Source of the DNA: Trissonchulus latispiculum
Taxonomy: Eukaryota; Nematoda; Enoplea; Enoplida; Ironidae
DNA length: 64,000 nucleotides
Assembly: GCA_030248195.1 (NCBI GenBank)
Contig: JASAND010022049.1
Coordinates: forward strand, 40,896 to 104,895
Reading direction: 5' to 3'
Shown here: positions 45,094 to 57,730 of the stretch, piece after piece
Layout of the letters: each line of letters starts with the position of its first letter
Numbering within the stretch: position 1 is the first letter of the stretch
The notes under the pieces: model-generated
The model's input: only the letters and a program-made list of their open reading frames with translations
Told to the model about the DNA's origin: nothing
Databases searched by the model: none
Made by a program: the position numbers and the translations under genes

Positions 45094-47794
45094 CAAGTAT
45101 ATCCTGCGACAATTTCATGTTTTACAATAAATCTGACTTTCAAACCCTGTGACCCTTTGCATCTGTTTGCAGCATAAATTATGCTGACAGCTATGTTCAG
45201 TATTTCTCAGTGCTCGATTGGACCTTCCGACCCCAAATTTCACAAAACAGCGATTTTTGAAATTTTTCCAGATATGGCATATTATACATCAATCGAAAGC
45301 ACTCAGTGCAGGGATGAATTCTTCTCATAAAGCCATGGCTCGAAAATGCTTCTATTGTAAGTTAACCACTATTAAATGTTTCAAGACATCAGTCGTGTCA
45401 GTGGCCCTGGTTCCCCAAAAAACCTGTTAGTTAGCAAAGCTTCTGATTAAGCGCGAGCGGTTTGAAACGGCACGAAAATGCTTTTATTAATGGTATTAAG
45501 ACAAAAATGACTAAATAGGATGAAACAGTTACCGTTAATGTGCGAAAACTTGCTTGAGTTTGCTGCAGAACCCTCGTCTTCGCGGATATTCAAATTGTGC
45601 TCAATGAATGGCTCGTAAGTTATGGTGAACTGAACGAAGCAACTCAAAATTTAAGCTTGGTATGTACGACATATGTGGCTAGACTATGTGTGAAAATAAG
45701 CGAAATCCGTGATATACAAATTTTTTACGATGGCCCCTTCCTTAACCCCACTGAATTGAAGCATCACTAAAATTAACCAACTATTTTCATTTTCTTCAAG
45801 GTGGTGATATTCCTTCCTGTATTTAAGGCGATAACGTCCTCGAAACTAATCCAAAAATTTCTGAAACTTTCAGAACACACTACTTTGGTGTTTTAAACAC
45901 ATTAGAAGCAATCCCCAGAATTTTCGTGTGAAAATTTGAAAATTTTTGATTTTCGCCGAAGAAGTCTGACGTTGCTTGAACTTCGGCAAGATTATAGTTA
46001 ACATTTAATCGGAAAAGCTTGTCAAACTGTGACTAGCTTTGCTTCGTCAAGTGACTTTGCTCTTAGACCGATTTTTCTTTTATCAACATTCCGAGAATTA
46101 AAAACGAGATTAAAGACTTTTGGGGGCAATTTCCAACTTTCCTGATTTTTTTCAATTGCCGCAACATGTAACAACATCATTGGACAATGGTACAGCCCTA
46201 GCTAAAACATTCTACAAACAAATATTTTGCGGAAATGAGCTTGATTATTTGAGTCTAGCTAAGGTTGTAGCTAAAGACCGATTAGAAAACTGTTTTAAAC
46301 AAGGATTTCTCCGGAACTGCCCCAATCAAACGGCAATCTACTTCACATTTTCAGCACTATTGCCGAGCGTAATTGTTCCTGGTTTATGTTGCAACTATCA
46401 GAGCTGTGTAATAATCATTTAAGGTGCTGGTGTCGTTTTGTGCAGTGCTTTTGTCGAATGTTTTGAAACGCCATAACTTTCGCGATTTTGTGAGTTGGAA
46501 AGAGCTTCATACATCATTTTAAAGCTTATAATCTGTAGATTCTCATAAAAGTACGAAGCTAGTAAAAATACGCAAAAAATAGCGAAAATTTTCTGACATC
46601 CTGACATCTGACAGGCTGAATATAGACCAAAAATTTTTGAACCTCGGTTTCTCAAAATTGTGGAATCGGCCAAAATTTTTTCTTGTGCTGTCCTATAAAG
46701 GACATGTGGGCAAAGGGAAATTTTTTGAATTTGGCTCAGCAGGTCAAGAAAATTCATTAAATGTGCGGTGACTCGAAAAATTCCGCAACTTTGCATTGAG
46801 GTTTTTCGCAACTGGAGATGCTTTAGCATAAACCAAGAAAAATGACCCTCCGCAATAGTGCGAATTGTCGTCCTGCCAAACATCACGCGAATCTATTGCG
46901 TAGTTTTTGAGAAATCGATGTTCAAAGCAAAATAATCGCAGTTTTGCCAAAATGGTTTTTCGGCCAAATCTCTAGCTTAGAGCAACAAACTCCGGCTAAT
47001 AGGCATTGATAAAATGTGCAATGAGACTGAATATCGATCGAGTATAAATAAACAAAAATTGTCCGTACGATTCGGCAGTAATTTTGAAAAAACTGATTTT
47101 CTCGAAAGCTGCCATTTTTGGACCCCAAAAATGGTTTTGTGCTTGTGCTGACTTAACCACTAGAGATAGCTGAAAAGTTGTAAAAGCAAAAACGTTCATT
47201 TTGGTGTCCTCTTTCCAGCCATACCAACCAATTCGGTGTATCTACTACGTACTGAGTGAATAATGGTAAAATCCAAAACTTTCTTATCTTTCCACCTAAA
47301 AATGCGGGACTGGTCCCAGAATGTCAAAGAGCACCGAAACAGTATATTTGGAAAGTTCCATCCACCTTCATAAAAATTAAAGCCTGTAGGGTCAAATTTA
47401 CAGAAATCGACACCAGCACCTTAAAAGGTCGAAAAATCATGTAATATCTGAAATTTTTACTTTTTGATAAATTTTTCTGGTAACAGTTAGCTTCTGACGA
47501 AGCCAAGAAAATGACCCTCGGCAAGACTCAGCAAACCAGTATGGCATTGAGTAAAAGTAGATCGATTTGCACATATTTAAAATCCTTGGTTAATAATGGT
47601 TTGTGTTCTCCTTTGTGTAAATCACTGTAGAAAGCAGCTACATAAGGTTAGACTACATCAAATACACGCATTTCAAGCTTTGAAATGATGTATCATTTGC
47701 TATATAATTTGAGCAAGTTGTGATGTTCTGTGAATTAAACGTCGGCATAGCGTGTTTCTGGGGTAGGGTGGCCATCACAGAAATCGCCATTTTT
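45094..47794. other. No gene assigned
   Basis: The ORF 46120-46422 (+, 100 residues) has no recognisable domain. The - strand ORF 46419-46886 overlaps low-complexity sequence. ATGACCCTCSGCAA occurs at about 46839 and 47508 and hints at an old repeat. Confidence 0.4.
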
Positions 47795-47824
47795 ATCTCG
47801 CCTAGAGGCGAGATACTTGTAATC
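47795..47824 (+). repeat. Hairpin plus ACTTGTAATC box
   Basis: ATCTCGCC-TAGA-GGCGAGAT, a perfect eight-pair stem after a TTTTT run, followed by ACTTGTAATC. ATGCAAATTAG occurs ~315 bp downstream at 48133. Confidence 0.75.
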
Positions 47825-49225
47825 GCTTGAGTCTCCCATTGAACTGTTTTCGACGATTGACCAAATTACATCATATGCTCACTGCAGGGCTCATTAGCTG
47901 GCTGTTTCTGTAGGAGGGGACTGATTAAAACACTGCTGTACCTTAATTTGTTCTTTGGTTTAGCATTTTACACACTCTAAGTATCGCATGAAAGGAGTCG
48001 TCAATGGTAGTTTAAACTTTTTTAATAAATAATCGGGGTTAAATATTTTATTTTTATTCATTCAGAATGCTTCCAATAAGACCCCGTTGGTTGTGAATTT
48101 GTAACCAGAAAAATTATGAGTTTGGTAGCAATATGCAAATTAGTCTTCATCTTGCTATCTGTCAGTTATACTTGTCACTGGTGGAGTTCAGCAGCAAGAA
48201 TAAGATACATAGTTGGCATCTGCCTATTGAATGAGAAATTGATGTAAACAATAGCAAGTCAACCCCAACGAGGTCTTTCAGTCGATGTGTTCACTTCTCC
48301 AATGTATAACGACTATAGCTGAGTAAAACTTTAATGCTGGCAAAACCGAAAATACTCCAGCACAAACCAACTGAAATTTACCAGGTTTGACAGCTCCCTG
48401 ACTACAGATGCCTAACAAAAAAGTTGACTAAACTACCGGTAGCTTTAATTTGGTACCTTTGCGGACGGACCATAGTCCAAGAAGAAGCAGTGTACCCTCC
48501 TCTCCTGTATTGAGAGCTGTCGATTGACAAACAATGTGTTATTTTGTGAACGAAAATCTTAATAACAATGATCAAAACAGTTCAAAATGGCACATTGTTA
48601 TGATATTTTGAATCCGCTTAAATGTCTCCTTTGTTCATTAGGCCTCAATCAAGAGACTGGGTTGAGTATATGGTTTGCGGTGAGTAAAAATGCATACTTT
48701 TTCCAAAATACAAGAATACACTGTGCAGTTGCATTTTCGAATACACAAACAATATCCCAGACAATGCTGTTGTTTAATTAACCTCAAACGTATGCTTCAT
48801 GCTGCCATCTATTAGTCTGCCAGAACCATGTCTACAGTCGGAACATTACGTCCATTCGCTGCCTGTGTCGTATAGTATTTTGTCTCCTCGTGTTAAAATG
48901 TCAACTAATAGCTAAACATTTTACTGAAGAAACAGATTTATTTTCAACTGCAATGGATTTCTTTTTCCATTTCATTTTATTGAAATGATATGACAATTAT
49001 GCTAGTTATAGCTGCTAATTAACTTTTGAAATTAGTGAATTTTAAACGAAACACATCGTGTGACAAACTGCTGTCGGGAATTAAAAACCACCAGCTAACC
49101 ATTCCAGCCGTTTGCATCAGTTTGCTTAATGCTTACTAGAAATTGAGTGCGACATTTAGTACACACATTTAGTTGTCAGCTGTCGAACAGCAGTGAGTTC
49201 TCTGCTTCTCAGCTGCGAGATAATA

Positions 49226-49250
49226 CCCCTTTTAGGGGCCTACTTGTTTA
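49226..49250 (+). repeat. Hairpin plus CCTACTTGTTTA box
   Basis: CCCCT-TTT-AGGGG followed by CCTACTTGTTTA. The preceding CTTCTCAGCTGCGAGATAAT resembles the run-in to the 14489 hairpin. Confidence 0.65.
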
Positions 49251-50139
49251 GTTTGCACTTTAGTTGTGAAAAAACAGTCTGAAGTTATCAACGTCTGCGT
49301 CCGACTGGGGATGCGAATTCTCCTTTAAACTGCTTTGAGAAAAAGCCTAAAGCCTAAACTAAACATAGTTCTAGATCAAATCTCTACAAAAAATTAAGAA
49401 CCCCCAGAACCCCAAGAACCCCCATGAAAACAAAAGCTTCAAGAAAATCAAGTGGTAGATCAGAACGCATCAAAAAGTGACTTTTATCTTGACATGGGCC
49501 GAAACTTTTATACATATACTATGTCGCTGTGAAATGTACTATGTCAATTTTTGGTTAGGACCTCTATTTTTTGTTATGTGCATCCAAACTTATTGACCCC
49601 CATTTTTTGGTCACCAAAAACGACAGAATGTAGCGATTTTCGGCACTTCCTTAACTTCAAAAATTCATTAAAGTTTTTTGAAGGCCTAATTAAAAATTTT
49701 AATTCCACAGTAACACAGTATCTGTTAAGAGGTTTAAATAGATAAAAAATGTTATCTGCTGCCTTACACCAGACTCGAGATTTTTTGGCGCAGAATTATA
49801 ATCGATACTTTTTAGATATCTTATGTTTAACACATGTATACCTCTGCGTTGAGGTGAATTTTTTCAGCAACCATAAGAAATCCGACTTAATTTTTATAAA
49901 CTCGTCATTCCTTGTGGGCAATAAAATGTGCGAAAATGAGAAGAGATGAGATGGCCGAAAAAATGATCCCAACGTGGACCCCACTTAAGTTCGCTTGTCG
50001 TACGTATTATGTATAGCATTACAAACATATAACAAGTATGCATAACAATCATTTATCACCTTTACTTATATTCTTACTAAAATTAGCTTAAATGTTTAAG
50101 TTATAATTATAATATTTATGCTGATACATAAACTATTAC

Positions 50140-50510
50140 AAGATTTGTTCAGCTCATCAAGAGCTTTGGAATGATACCCATCTTGTGGGTATTGTAGAAA
50201 TTTTTCAAAATTTTGAAAAACCGGAATTCCGGAAATTGGGTGCATTTTCGTGAAAAAAACTTGTAAGAGCAAAAATATGCAACGGGACTATCTCTATTTA
50301 GTCACTGAAACAAAATTTTGGTTGCAATAAGAGTTGGGCGAAAAATCAAAAATTTTAGACTTTCCGTGAATGAAACCCGGAATTTCGGATTTTAAAAATT
50401 TCGAGTTCCTGAGGATTCTAAAAATATATACATTGTTGGGGTTTACTTCAATGGCTAATCTGCTATGAACGGCCAAAGTTTGTAAACACATTTTTGGTCG
50501 TATTGTAGGT
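50140..50510 (+). repeat. AT-rich repeat R1, copy 1
   Basis: Shares with 56820-57150 (+) and 55690-56000 (-) the words GGTGCATTTTCGTGAA, GTAAATGAAACCCGGAATT or its variant, CGAGTTCCTGA-GATTCTAAAAA, TATACATTGTT and ACACATTTTTGGTCGTA. Not coding. Confidence 0.7.
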
Positions 50511-50511
50511 A

Positions 50512-50592
50512 CTGATTTGCGGGGGAGTCACTAGGGTCTGATTTGCCTAGTCCTAGTCCTAGTGGCACACTATATTATGTACTCTTGGTAGC
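50512..50592 (-). repeat. Relic end of TACCAAGAGT MITE
   Basis: Read on -: TACCAAGAGTACATAATATAG, then CACTAGGACTAGG and GCAAATCAGACCC. The other end is missing. Confidence 0.65.
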
Positions 50593-50701
50593 ACCAATCC
50601 GAATAATTTCTGCATATAACTACAGTTCAATAAACATAAAACCATACATACAAAAGATATAGAGCACACCAATCAACATGATACTGTTCCTTATTATATA
50701 G

Positions 50702-50965
50702 TCAAGATTGGCTCAAATTAGATACAGGTTCGGTTGAATGGATATTGCCTCGTCCAGCAGATTCAACTGTTATGGCTCGTTCTAAATTATTATGTTGAAG
50801 GTGAAATGGCTGTTCTTGCTTTCTCTTTTTAAGGTATTTGCGTTTCTTGTAAATCTGGTACAGTAGTATCAAGATAAGCCAAAACCCTTGAAGCCCATTG
50901 ATCAAGGTAAACAAATAGTGCATTACATTCGTGTCGACGGCTGACCCAGTAACCAATGCAAATAT
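50702..50965 (-). CDS. Adhesion GPCR, last exon (TM7 and tail)
   Basis: The acceptor TATATTTTAG opens a phase-0 exon, IFALVTGSAV, followed by VMHYLFTLINGLQGFW and LILILLYQIYKKRKYLKKRK. The YLFTLINGLQGF run is the conserved TM7 signature of adhesion receptors. A short basic/Ser-rich cytoplasmic tail ends at a stop at 50702-50704. The preceding exon ends GIPW in phase 0, giving GIPWIFALV, the expected TM6 sequence. No PDZ-binding end is evident (final residues SLSQS). Confidence 0.88.
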   Translation of the reverse strand: MFALVTGSAVDTNVMHYLFTLINGLQGFWLILILLYQIYKKRKYLKKRKQEQPFHLQHNNLERAITVESAGRGNIHSTEPVSNLSQS

Positions 50966-51641
50966 CTAAAATATATAAATACACATATAAGTCTACGTGC
51001 TTCGATAACCGTGACAATTCAATAACCAACCTATGCTCGTGTATATAACAGATACAAGTTTCAAAAGTCCAGACTAAAAATAAATTGCAGGAATTTTTGC
51101 AAAGTTATTACTGTTCTAGTGAGCTATTAACTATTGTTCATGCTAATGTGGACAAACTATTTCGCTAGTTTGAACAAGTGTTGCTGAACGGTCACAGCAA
51201 CTTAGAAACCAAAGCAATGTAAAGAGAAACCAATAGAGGCGAAAATAAAGCTTTGTTAACTCTATGCAGGAGTTTTTACCATTTAGCCAACATTTTGTGA
51301 TACTTTATTGAATTAACTTGCTCTCAATATTATGAAAGAGTTTGTTTTTTACTTACGAAAATTAATGAACAGTTAACAGTTAATTTTCGAGATCCCCCAG
51401 GAAATGTATTGAGAAGGGTGGCAGCCTTGTCACACTGGCTTTATTACGATGTAGTGGACATACCAGTAGAAAACAATAAGAACACCGCGGCTAATTTCAA
51501 CAGCAGTGATGCAGTGTTAGTTGTCTCTTCCCCAGAAAAGTTGCGAGTACCTCCAGCGGTAACACAAGCTGGAAACAGGTGTCTCAAATTGAGTATAGCT
51601 CTTGAGTTAGTTTAGCATAGCACTGGACTAGATTAACTAAC

Positions 51642-51852
51642 CCAGGGTATTCCAGTTAATAACAGCATTGAAACGATGAGTATGAGTTTCTGCACTGGAC
51701 CAATTTGCATGCTGTTGTGGCGCAATGAAAGCAACCTTCTCCCTCTTGTTGTTCGGAATGCAATTGTGGACAAAATTGCCATTCCACCGAGAATGCAGAT
51801 TCCCGATGGTAACACAACCAGATAGGCAATATATTTTGGCCGAAGCCAACAA
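51642..51852 (-). CDS. Adhesion GPCR exon (ECL2, TM5, ICL3, TM6)
   Basis: Bounded by the acceptor GTGTTGTAG and the donor TGG|GTTAGT. It begins with CWLRPKYIAY, the Cys-Trp of extracellular loop 2 that forms the conserved disulfide in this class. TM5 (LVVLPSGICILGGMAILSTI), a basic ICL3 (RTTRGRRLL) and TM6 (KLILIVSMLLLTGIPW) follow. It starts with one base of a split codon, so the missing upstream exon must end in phase 2. Confidence 0.85.
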
Positions 51853-54800
51853 CTACAACACACACAGTATATTATTTAAGAGAATTTGTGGTATATTCAG
51901 GTGTTTATTTAGAGCTCATATTTAGAGCTCAAACCCAATTATAGTCGTTTTATTTTTAGTTCTTAATTATAGCTTTGGAGAAATCTAACTGACTACGTCA
52001 TTTTAAGGTGCTGGTTTAGGTATTTGAAGTAAACTTTGAAAGACTGTAATTTACTAAATTCTTGGACTTCAACGATAACTTTTAAATAATTTTAAAGTTT
52101 GGAATGTGCTTATTATAACTAGATTTATAACTTATTTATATACTGATAACAGCAAGACAAAACGCGAAACCCTGAAAATTGTCCCAAAATGCTGTGTAGA
52201 ACCGCTTTCTGATTGCTTGCATGAGTTGAGAGAAGTCCGTGTTCAAAACAATCTGGTTGCGAGTTTTGAAATTTCCCATTTTCATTGCTGTGCTTAGGCA
52301 GAAAACCGTAGTTATCAAAAATTAGCTTAAACCGCAAGCAATCAAAAATGCTCTGAGGAGCAAAGTTGTGCGTCTTTGTGAGAGGATCAGATTGCCTACA
52401 ACTTTGTCCTTGTAAGGTAACCACAGTGCAAGCTATGGCGAATTAAAGCTAATTTGTAAAAACTCAAATTTTCACTCTGCGATTTTTCTGAAATGTTTTC
52501 CACTCTAAGTTATGTTATTGTAGCAAATTTGAATGAACTTCAACGACAAATGGATTTTAAAACCAAAATATTGTAGAGTGCAGCTATCTACGTTGGTGCA
52601 TTTCAGTTCAGCGGCAGATCTTTGGCAAAGTTTTAAAATCAGAACTTTGGAAAACCAGGAAAAAATCAAGCACCAAGAAAAGTGGTACCTATAGTACTCT
52701 TTCGCTTGTCCTGAGCGATTGACAAATGTAACAGAATCCGCGAATAGATAGATGAACTCTACACACAAAATGCTTGTTTTTGAAAGTATTCGCAAGTTTC
52801 TATCAACTATAAGAACTTGCCACAAAACAGCAAATTAAAAATAGTTTTCATAATAATAATAATAATGATAATTTTTAAACAAACATAATTTCGCTCTTTT
52901 TTCCCTTTTGCTAATTTCTAAATAATTTCTGGTAAAAAATCACAAAACTTAACAGCTTAATATATTCATATATGCCACATGGGGTCGCCAAAGCAAATGC
53001 TTCGATATTGAATAGGTTGGTGTGCCGGCTCCTTTGATCTTTAGCATACGTCAAAATTCTCGCCTCAGAAAGCTAACCTTGTGTATCCCTAGTGTGGGTG
53101 GTTCCTGCACGCTAAGCTATACGCTAACCGAGCGTATGGTAAAATTAGTCAGTTAGCCTTTGCTTGCATAGTGCATTGATCGCTTTAAGTTAAGGCTAAC
53201 TGACCAAATGTACCCTACACACGGTTAGCTTAGCGTAAAGGAACTAACCCATTGCAGGGGTACTCAATGGGTACAAAATTACAAATCACAGCTTTCTGCG
53301 GCGGGTGCATTTATAGGTCAAAATGCCACTTTTTGTAATTTTCCAAATAAAGCCAAATTGGGTATCATTCGATAGCTGTTTGACGAGGAACAACTTTTCC
53401 AATATAACTGCGGGTCTAAAATGCTATCTGTGCAAGTTAAAGCGAATTTGCGTTATGCTAGATAGTGCTCCAAAGTTAGGTAATTGCATCACTAAAGCAT
53501 GAATTGTAAACGCCTGGATAGCTAGCCTTGAGGAGCTTCTGTACTGAAATTTTATCTTACTAAAGGTTTTAATTTGGTGTACCCGTCAACCCTGTTATCT
53601 GAAAATGAGGGAAATTCATGAGTATCGATTTTTGACCAACGTGACCCCCATTAAGCTGACGTTTGCAGGTTATGTTGCTTTTACATATATTTCATGGAAA
53701 TGCCCTGAAATACAATTAAACAGTAGCACTATCGTCAGTTTCCATGTGAAAAATATTATCCAAATACCGAGCATCAAGAGAGTAATAAAATCTGAGGTTG
53801 AAATACATTTACAAATGCTTGCTATGTTACAATTCAAGCTTCATAAGGATGAGCGCTTCCCTGTACTATTAAGAAAAAGTAATATTTTTTACAAAATCTG
53901 TAAACCAATTAAACAATTAAACAACTCACAAGCTGTCGTCTCTATTATAAAGTCCAGGATGAACAGTGTAAGCTATCATGACTACGAAACCAGAGACACC
54001 TACAACAGTTAAAAATTATGTTTTAAAAATAATATAAACATAGTTTCAAGGTTTTAACTTTCTGGTCAGTCACAAGCACTGCAGATGTCTTAAATCCTCA
54101 AATATTACCGTTCAGACGGAATTTGCTTATTTACTTCACTTTTACATTTACTTTATTTTGGTTCTTCTTCTTGTACCAAGGTGAAAACTAACTCAGAAGT
54201 ACGCATAGTGAGGAACAAGTGGACCACCAAGTCTTTGCAGAGTTAATCCCAGTTGGAAAATTTTGGTAAAGAGAGGAACTGTCTTGCAGCTATCCATGGA
54301 AATGGCCTTCTGGCCAAACTGACATATAAATCAGACATATTATATATAACTCAGATAAAGGGAAGATTTATTGACTAAGACAAGAATTTTGGTACGCAGT
54401 GATATTCAAAGTTTATTCACAAATTCACAATATCACTGTCCCACAACCCATCACAGTATTGACTTCTGGAACAAAGACCCCCAGTCATTTTTCCAGGTAA
54501 CTGAAAGAATTTAGAGATTACCAATAACCCAGCAACTTGAAATACTTGAAAGGTTGCACGTTTTAGAATATTACACCGACTACAATAGCCCACAGAAAAG
54601 GGTTGAAATGCATACATTTCAAGTTAACGGATTTAAAAATTCTGATGTACAACAATTTACTTTTTAGGGACTACTAAAATCGATTTATTGCTGGTATGGA
54701 CGGCTGGTATCGATAGGGTCCGTGATTTAAATTGTTACTGAACGTAGAAAATTATAATGCTCTTTTACATCTTTTGCAATTTTGTACACTTCAGAAACTT

Positions 54801-54963
54801 TGCGCAAAACCTCAAAAACTTATAATGCCTAACACTATCTAATGCAATATTAACATTGCAGCTAACTGCAGATAAACTACATAAGCTGACCGAGACATGA
54901 AAGTGAAGAAACTGCTGAAAAGAAAGGTATGTTAAGTAGATGTCGTGTGCGATATATCAGGAC
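51853..54963 (-). other. Adhesion GPCR intronic region, TM3-TM4 exon not located
   Basis: TM3 and TM4 should be encoded here, but no segment with matching motifs and splice phases was found. The - strand around 54440-54620 contains a short TM-like run (NPFLWAIVVGVIF) that stops early. A + strand ORF at 53605-54012 (135 residues) has no recognisable domain. Confidence 0.4.
53090..53270. repeat. Foldback element, ~75-bp imperfect arms
   Basis: The left arm (GTGGTTCCTGCACGCTAAGC...TCAGTTAGCCTTTGC) is mirrored by the right arm (AAGGCTAACTGACC...GCTTAGCGTAAAGGAACTAAC). It lies in an intron of the adhesion GPCR. Confidence 0.65.
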
Positions 54964-55190
54964 CAGATTTCTATAGAAATGCAAAGCTCGCACAAAACCA
55001 AGGGTGAACATTGACAGGATAAGCCAGTGTAAAAACGCTGAGCTTCTGCTGCAAGCAACAGATCCTTGCTGAATGCGTCGTTGATCGGCAAGTAGTACGA
55101 AGAAAAACAAGAAGAGCACCGAAACTGAATAAATGAAGGCAAGCTGAACAGGCTCCTTGCTTTGGAAAACAGCAGCACCAACGTCTTTGC
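54964..55190 (-). CDS. Adhesion GPCR exon (TM1-TM2)
   Basis: The frame reads KDVGAAVFQSKEPVQLA, then TM1 (FIYSVSVLFLFFFVLLADQRR), a short loop with SVACSRSS, and TM2 (AFLHWLILSMFTLGFVRAL). To join the GPS exon (phase 1) in frame the acceptor must be the AG after TCA (exon from 55190); the stronger TTTTTCAG at 55195 gives the other phase. So either the weaker site is used or a tiny exon intervenes. The donor is uncertain; CTG|GTCCTG at 54964 is one choice. Confidence 0.65.
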
Positions 55191-55689
55191 CTTGACTGAA
55201 AAATAAAAGAAATGTTAGAATTATAAATTATAACATCTAGAACGTTTTTCTGACAAAGTAGATTTGAAAAGATACATCAGTAAACTGTTGGTAATGGTAA
55301 CGGTAATGGTTGCATTTTAAGCTTGCATGGTACATGCTAAACCGTACTCATGCAAGGGTTCGTAAAAACTTGCATTATTTCTAGAACAGCATGTCCAAAC
55401 AAAAACAAGCTGCATAACAGTGACAACACGCAACAAACATCTCCCAAAATGCTGATACTTCGGTCACAAACAATTGGATCTCGTTCTGAATAATCCTAAA
55501 AACAAAACTTTCCTGTTAATTTTATTGGAAAACCTTTTAGCAGTGCAAATAGTTCAGAAAAGCATATTAGTCGTTTTTGAGCGACAGCACCATGTTTTCG
55601 GAAAAGAATGAGCGTTAGCAGCCTCATACGTTCAGTCAGCTTTTACAGATTCGTTTTGCCAGGCTAACAAAGAGAACTATAGTACGTAC

Positions 55690-56000
55690 TAAAATGTGTG
55701 TCAAACTTTGACCGCTTATAGCAGGTTATCATTTGGCATAAACCCCAAAAATGTATATATTTTAAGAATCGTCAGGAACTAGAGATTTCAATAATTCGAA
55801 AAAAATCGGAATTTCGGGTTTCATTGACGGAAAATCAAAATTTTTAGTTTTTGCTGTAGTTTTGTGGCCTATTGAAATTTCGTTTCCACGATCGAATAGA
55901 GCTGATCCAACTGCATATTTTTGCTCTTACAAGTTTTTCACGAAAATGCACCAAATTTCTGGAATTCCGGGTTTTCAATATTCCCGGATTTAATAAATTT
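55690..56000 (-). repeat. Repeat R1, copy 2 (inverted)
   Basis: Reverse-complement relative of 50140-50510 and 56820-57150. With the latter it forms an inverted pair around a 0.8-kb core. Confidence 0.7.
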
Positions 56001-56819
56001 TATCCAATACCGATAAGATTTTATCATTTGAAAGCTCTTAACAAGCTGGACAACTTTTATAATAGAACGAACTATTGAAAATGCACTTAATTCCTACAAT
56101 TCGCGAAAACCGGAATTTCCAGATTTTAAAAGTTTTCTCCAATACCAAACAATCTAGACATCATTTGAAAGCTCTTGATGAGCTAAATAACTTTCCCAAT
56201 AGAACCAATATTTGAAACCACCAAATTTCCGTAACTCACGAAAACCGCATTTAATACTAGCTAGCACGTTTTCCCGAATTGTGCGAATTTGGTGCATTTT
56301 TAGATATTGATTCTATTGCAAAAGTTGTTCAGCTCACCAAAAGCTTTCAAATGATATTCATATTGTAGGGTATTGGCAAAGCTTTTTAATACGTTTGCTG
56401 CGTTAACCTTTTTCTCAGAAATACCTCCGTTGAGACTCCGTACGATTATTTTTCTAAACAATGGTGCCTTTTTCATGTTTTCCGATCATACACGACTCGG
56501 CGATGTCACAAGTGACTTTTAATACCGCCGCCCACTTGTGGTCTCATCGCACATTAGTTATATTTTTCAGGTATGTGCGTTGGCCGCCCACCCGTGTCGG
56601 CGCTATTTCTGTAGAAATTCCATAGTTTCTTTTCTATTTTGAACAATATATCAATTATTTGCGGTTGATTTGACTAAATTGAGTATGGTAACCGCTAAAA
56701 CTGTAATGTTGGTAAACGTTTGAAAATTTTTCAACTAAAAAAATGAAATTTTTGATTGTCTGAAATATATATGCGTTGCCGCCCACCGGTGTCCATATGG
56801 AAGTTGTCTATGTTGTCGG

Positions 56820-57150
56820 TATTGCATAATTTTTTAAAATCCGGAAACTTTGAAAACCCGGAATTACGAAAATTGGGTGCATTTTCGTGAACAGCTTATT
56901 AGAACAAAAATATGCCTTTGGACCAGCTCTATTCTATCGTGGAAACCAAATTTCGATAGCGACAAAAATTCGGCTAAAAACTGAAAATTTTAGGTTTGCC
57001 GTAAATGAAACCCGGAATTTGGAATTTTTTAGATTTTTGAAATCTCGAGTTCCTGACGATTCTAAAAACCTATACATTGTTTGGTTTACTCCAAAGGCTA
57101 ATCTGCTATAAACGGTCAAAGTTTATATACACATTTTTTGGTCGTACCCT
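56820..57150 (+). repeat. Repeat R1, copy 3
   Basis: Same orientation as the 50.1-kb copy. The core between copies 2 and 3 contains GCCGCCCAC-type words three times (near 56530, 56583 and 56771). Confidence 0.7.
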
Positions 57151-57600
57151 AGTTAAAAAACTGAGCGCTAAATGTGTTCGCAAGTGAACGACGTAGTTAA
57201 ATGCAACTGTGTTTCACATCACTCAATCTTTTTAGAAAAGTCCTTCAAGAAGCTGAAATTTGGCTGTGCTAACATCAAAACGATGAAAGCGTCACAACCG
57301 ATAAAACAACATTTCGGTGCTTATTTTTACTGAAGGTATTATTGCAATTATTCAAGCATGCGACCTGGAATTGGAAAGATAGGATGAGCTTGGGGGACTA
57401 ATCATAGAACATATGTTTAACCCGTCAACATACATTAACATAGGGTCGCATCCTGGGGGGGGGCTTGTCCTTGTCAGTCTTGGGGAGGAATTGGACCCCC
57501 CCCAGACCCCCCGCATTAACCTAAGCCTGTTATTATGGTGCGTAAACTGTTGAAACACTTTTAGGTGTTGTTATGAGCATAATGTTTAAAGCACGGAAAC

Positions 57601-57730
57601 CTGCCGTTATCATGGCGAAGTCTGTTAGATGGTTGCATTGGCAGGCATACTGCTTATCCACCACTTGATTGTAAAAACACCCACTATTAGCCCAATGTTT
57701 TCTCTTATAGTTGTAGTAGCCACAGAAACG
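57601..57730 (-). CDS. Adhesion GPCR exon (GPS motif)
   Basis: The exon encodes RFCGYYNYKRKHWANSGC, then KQYACQCNHLTDFAMITAG. All four GPS cysteines, the Trp and the HLT cleavage triad are present, so autoproteolysis between Leu and Thr is expected and TDFAMIT would be the tethered agonist. The acceptor CATCAGCAG and the donor GCAG|GTTTCC bound it, in phases 0 and 1. It joins the upstream exon at DAGI without a shift. Confidence 0.9.

Noticed and set aside
46120..46422. 100-residue ORF as a gene
   Set aside because: No domain, no convincing splice borders, and similar AT-rich ORFs are frequent around it.
53605..54012. 135-residue plus-strand ORF as a gene
   Set aside because: No recognisable family; it lies antisense in an intron of the adhesion GPCR.
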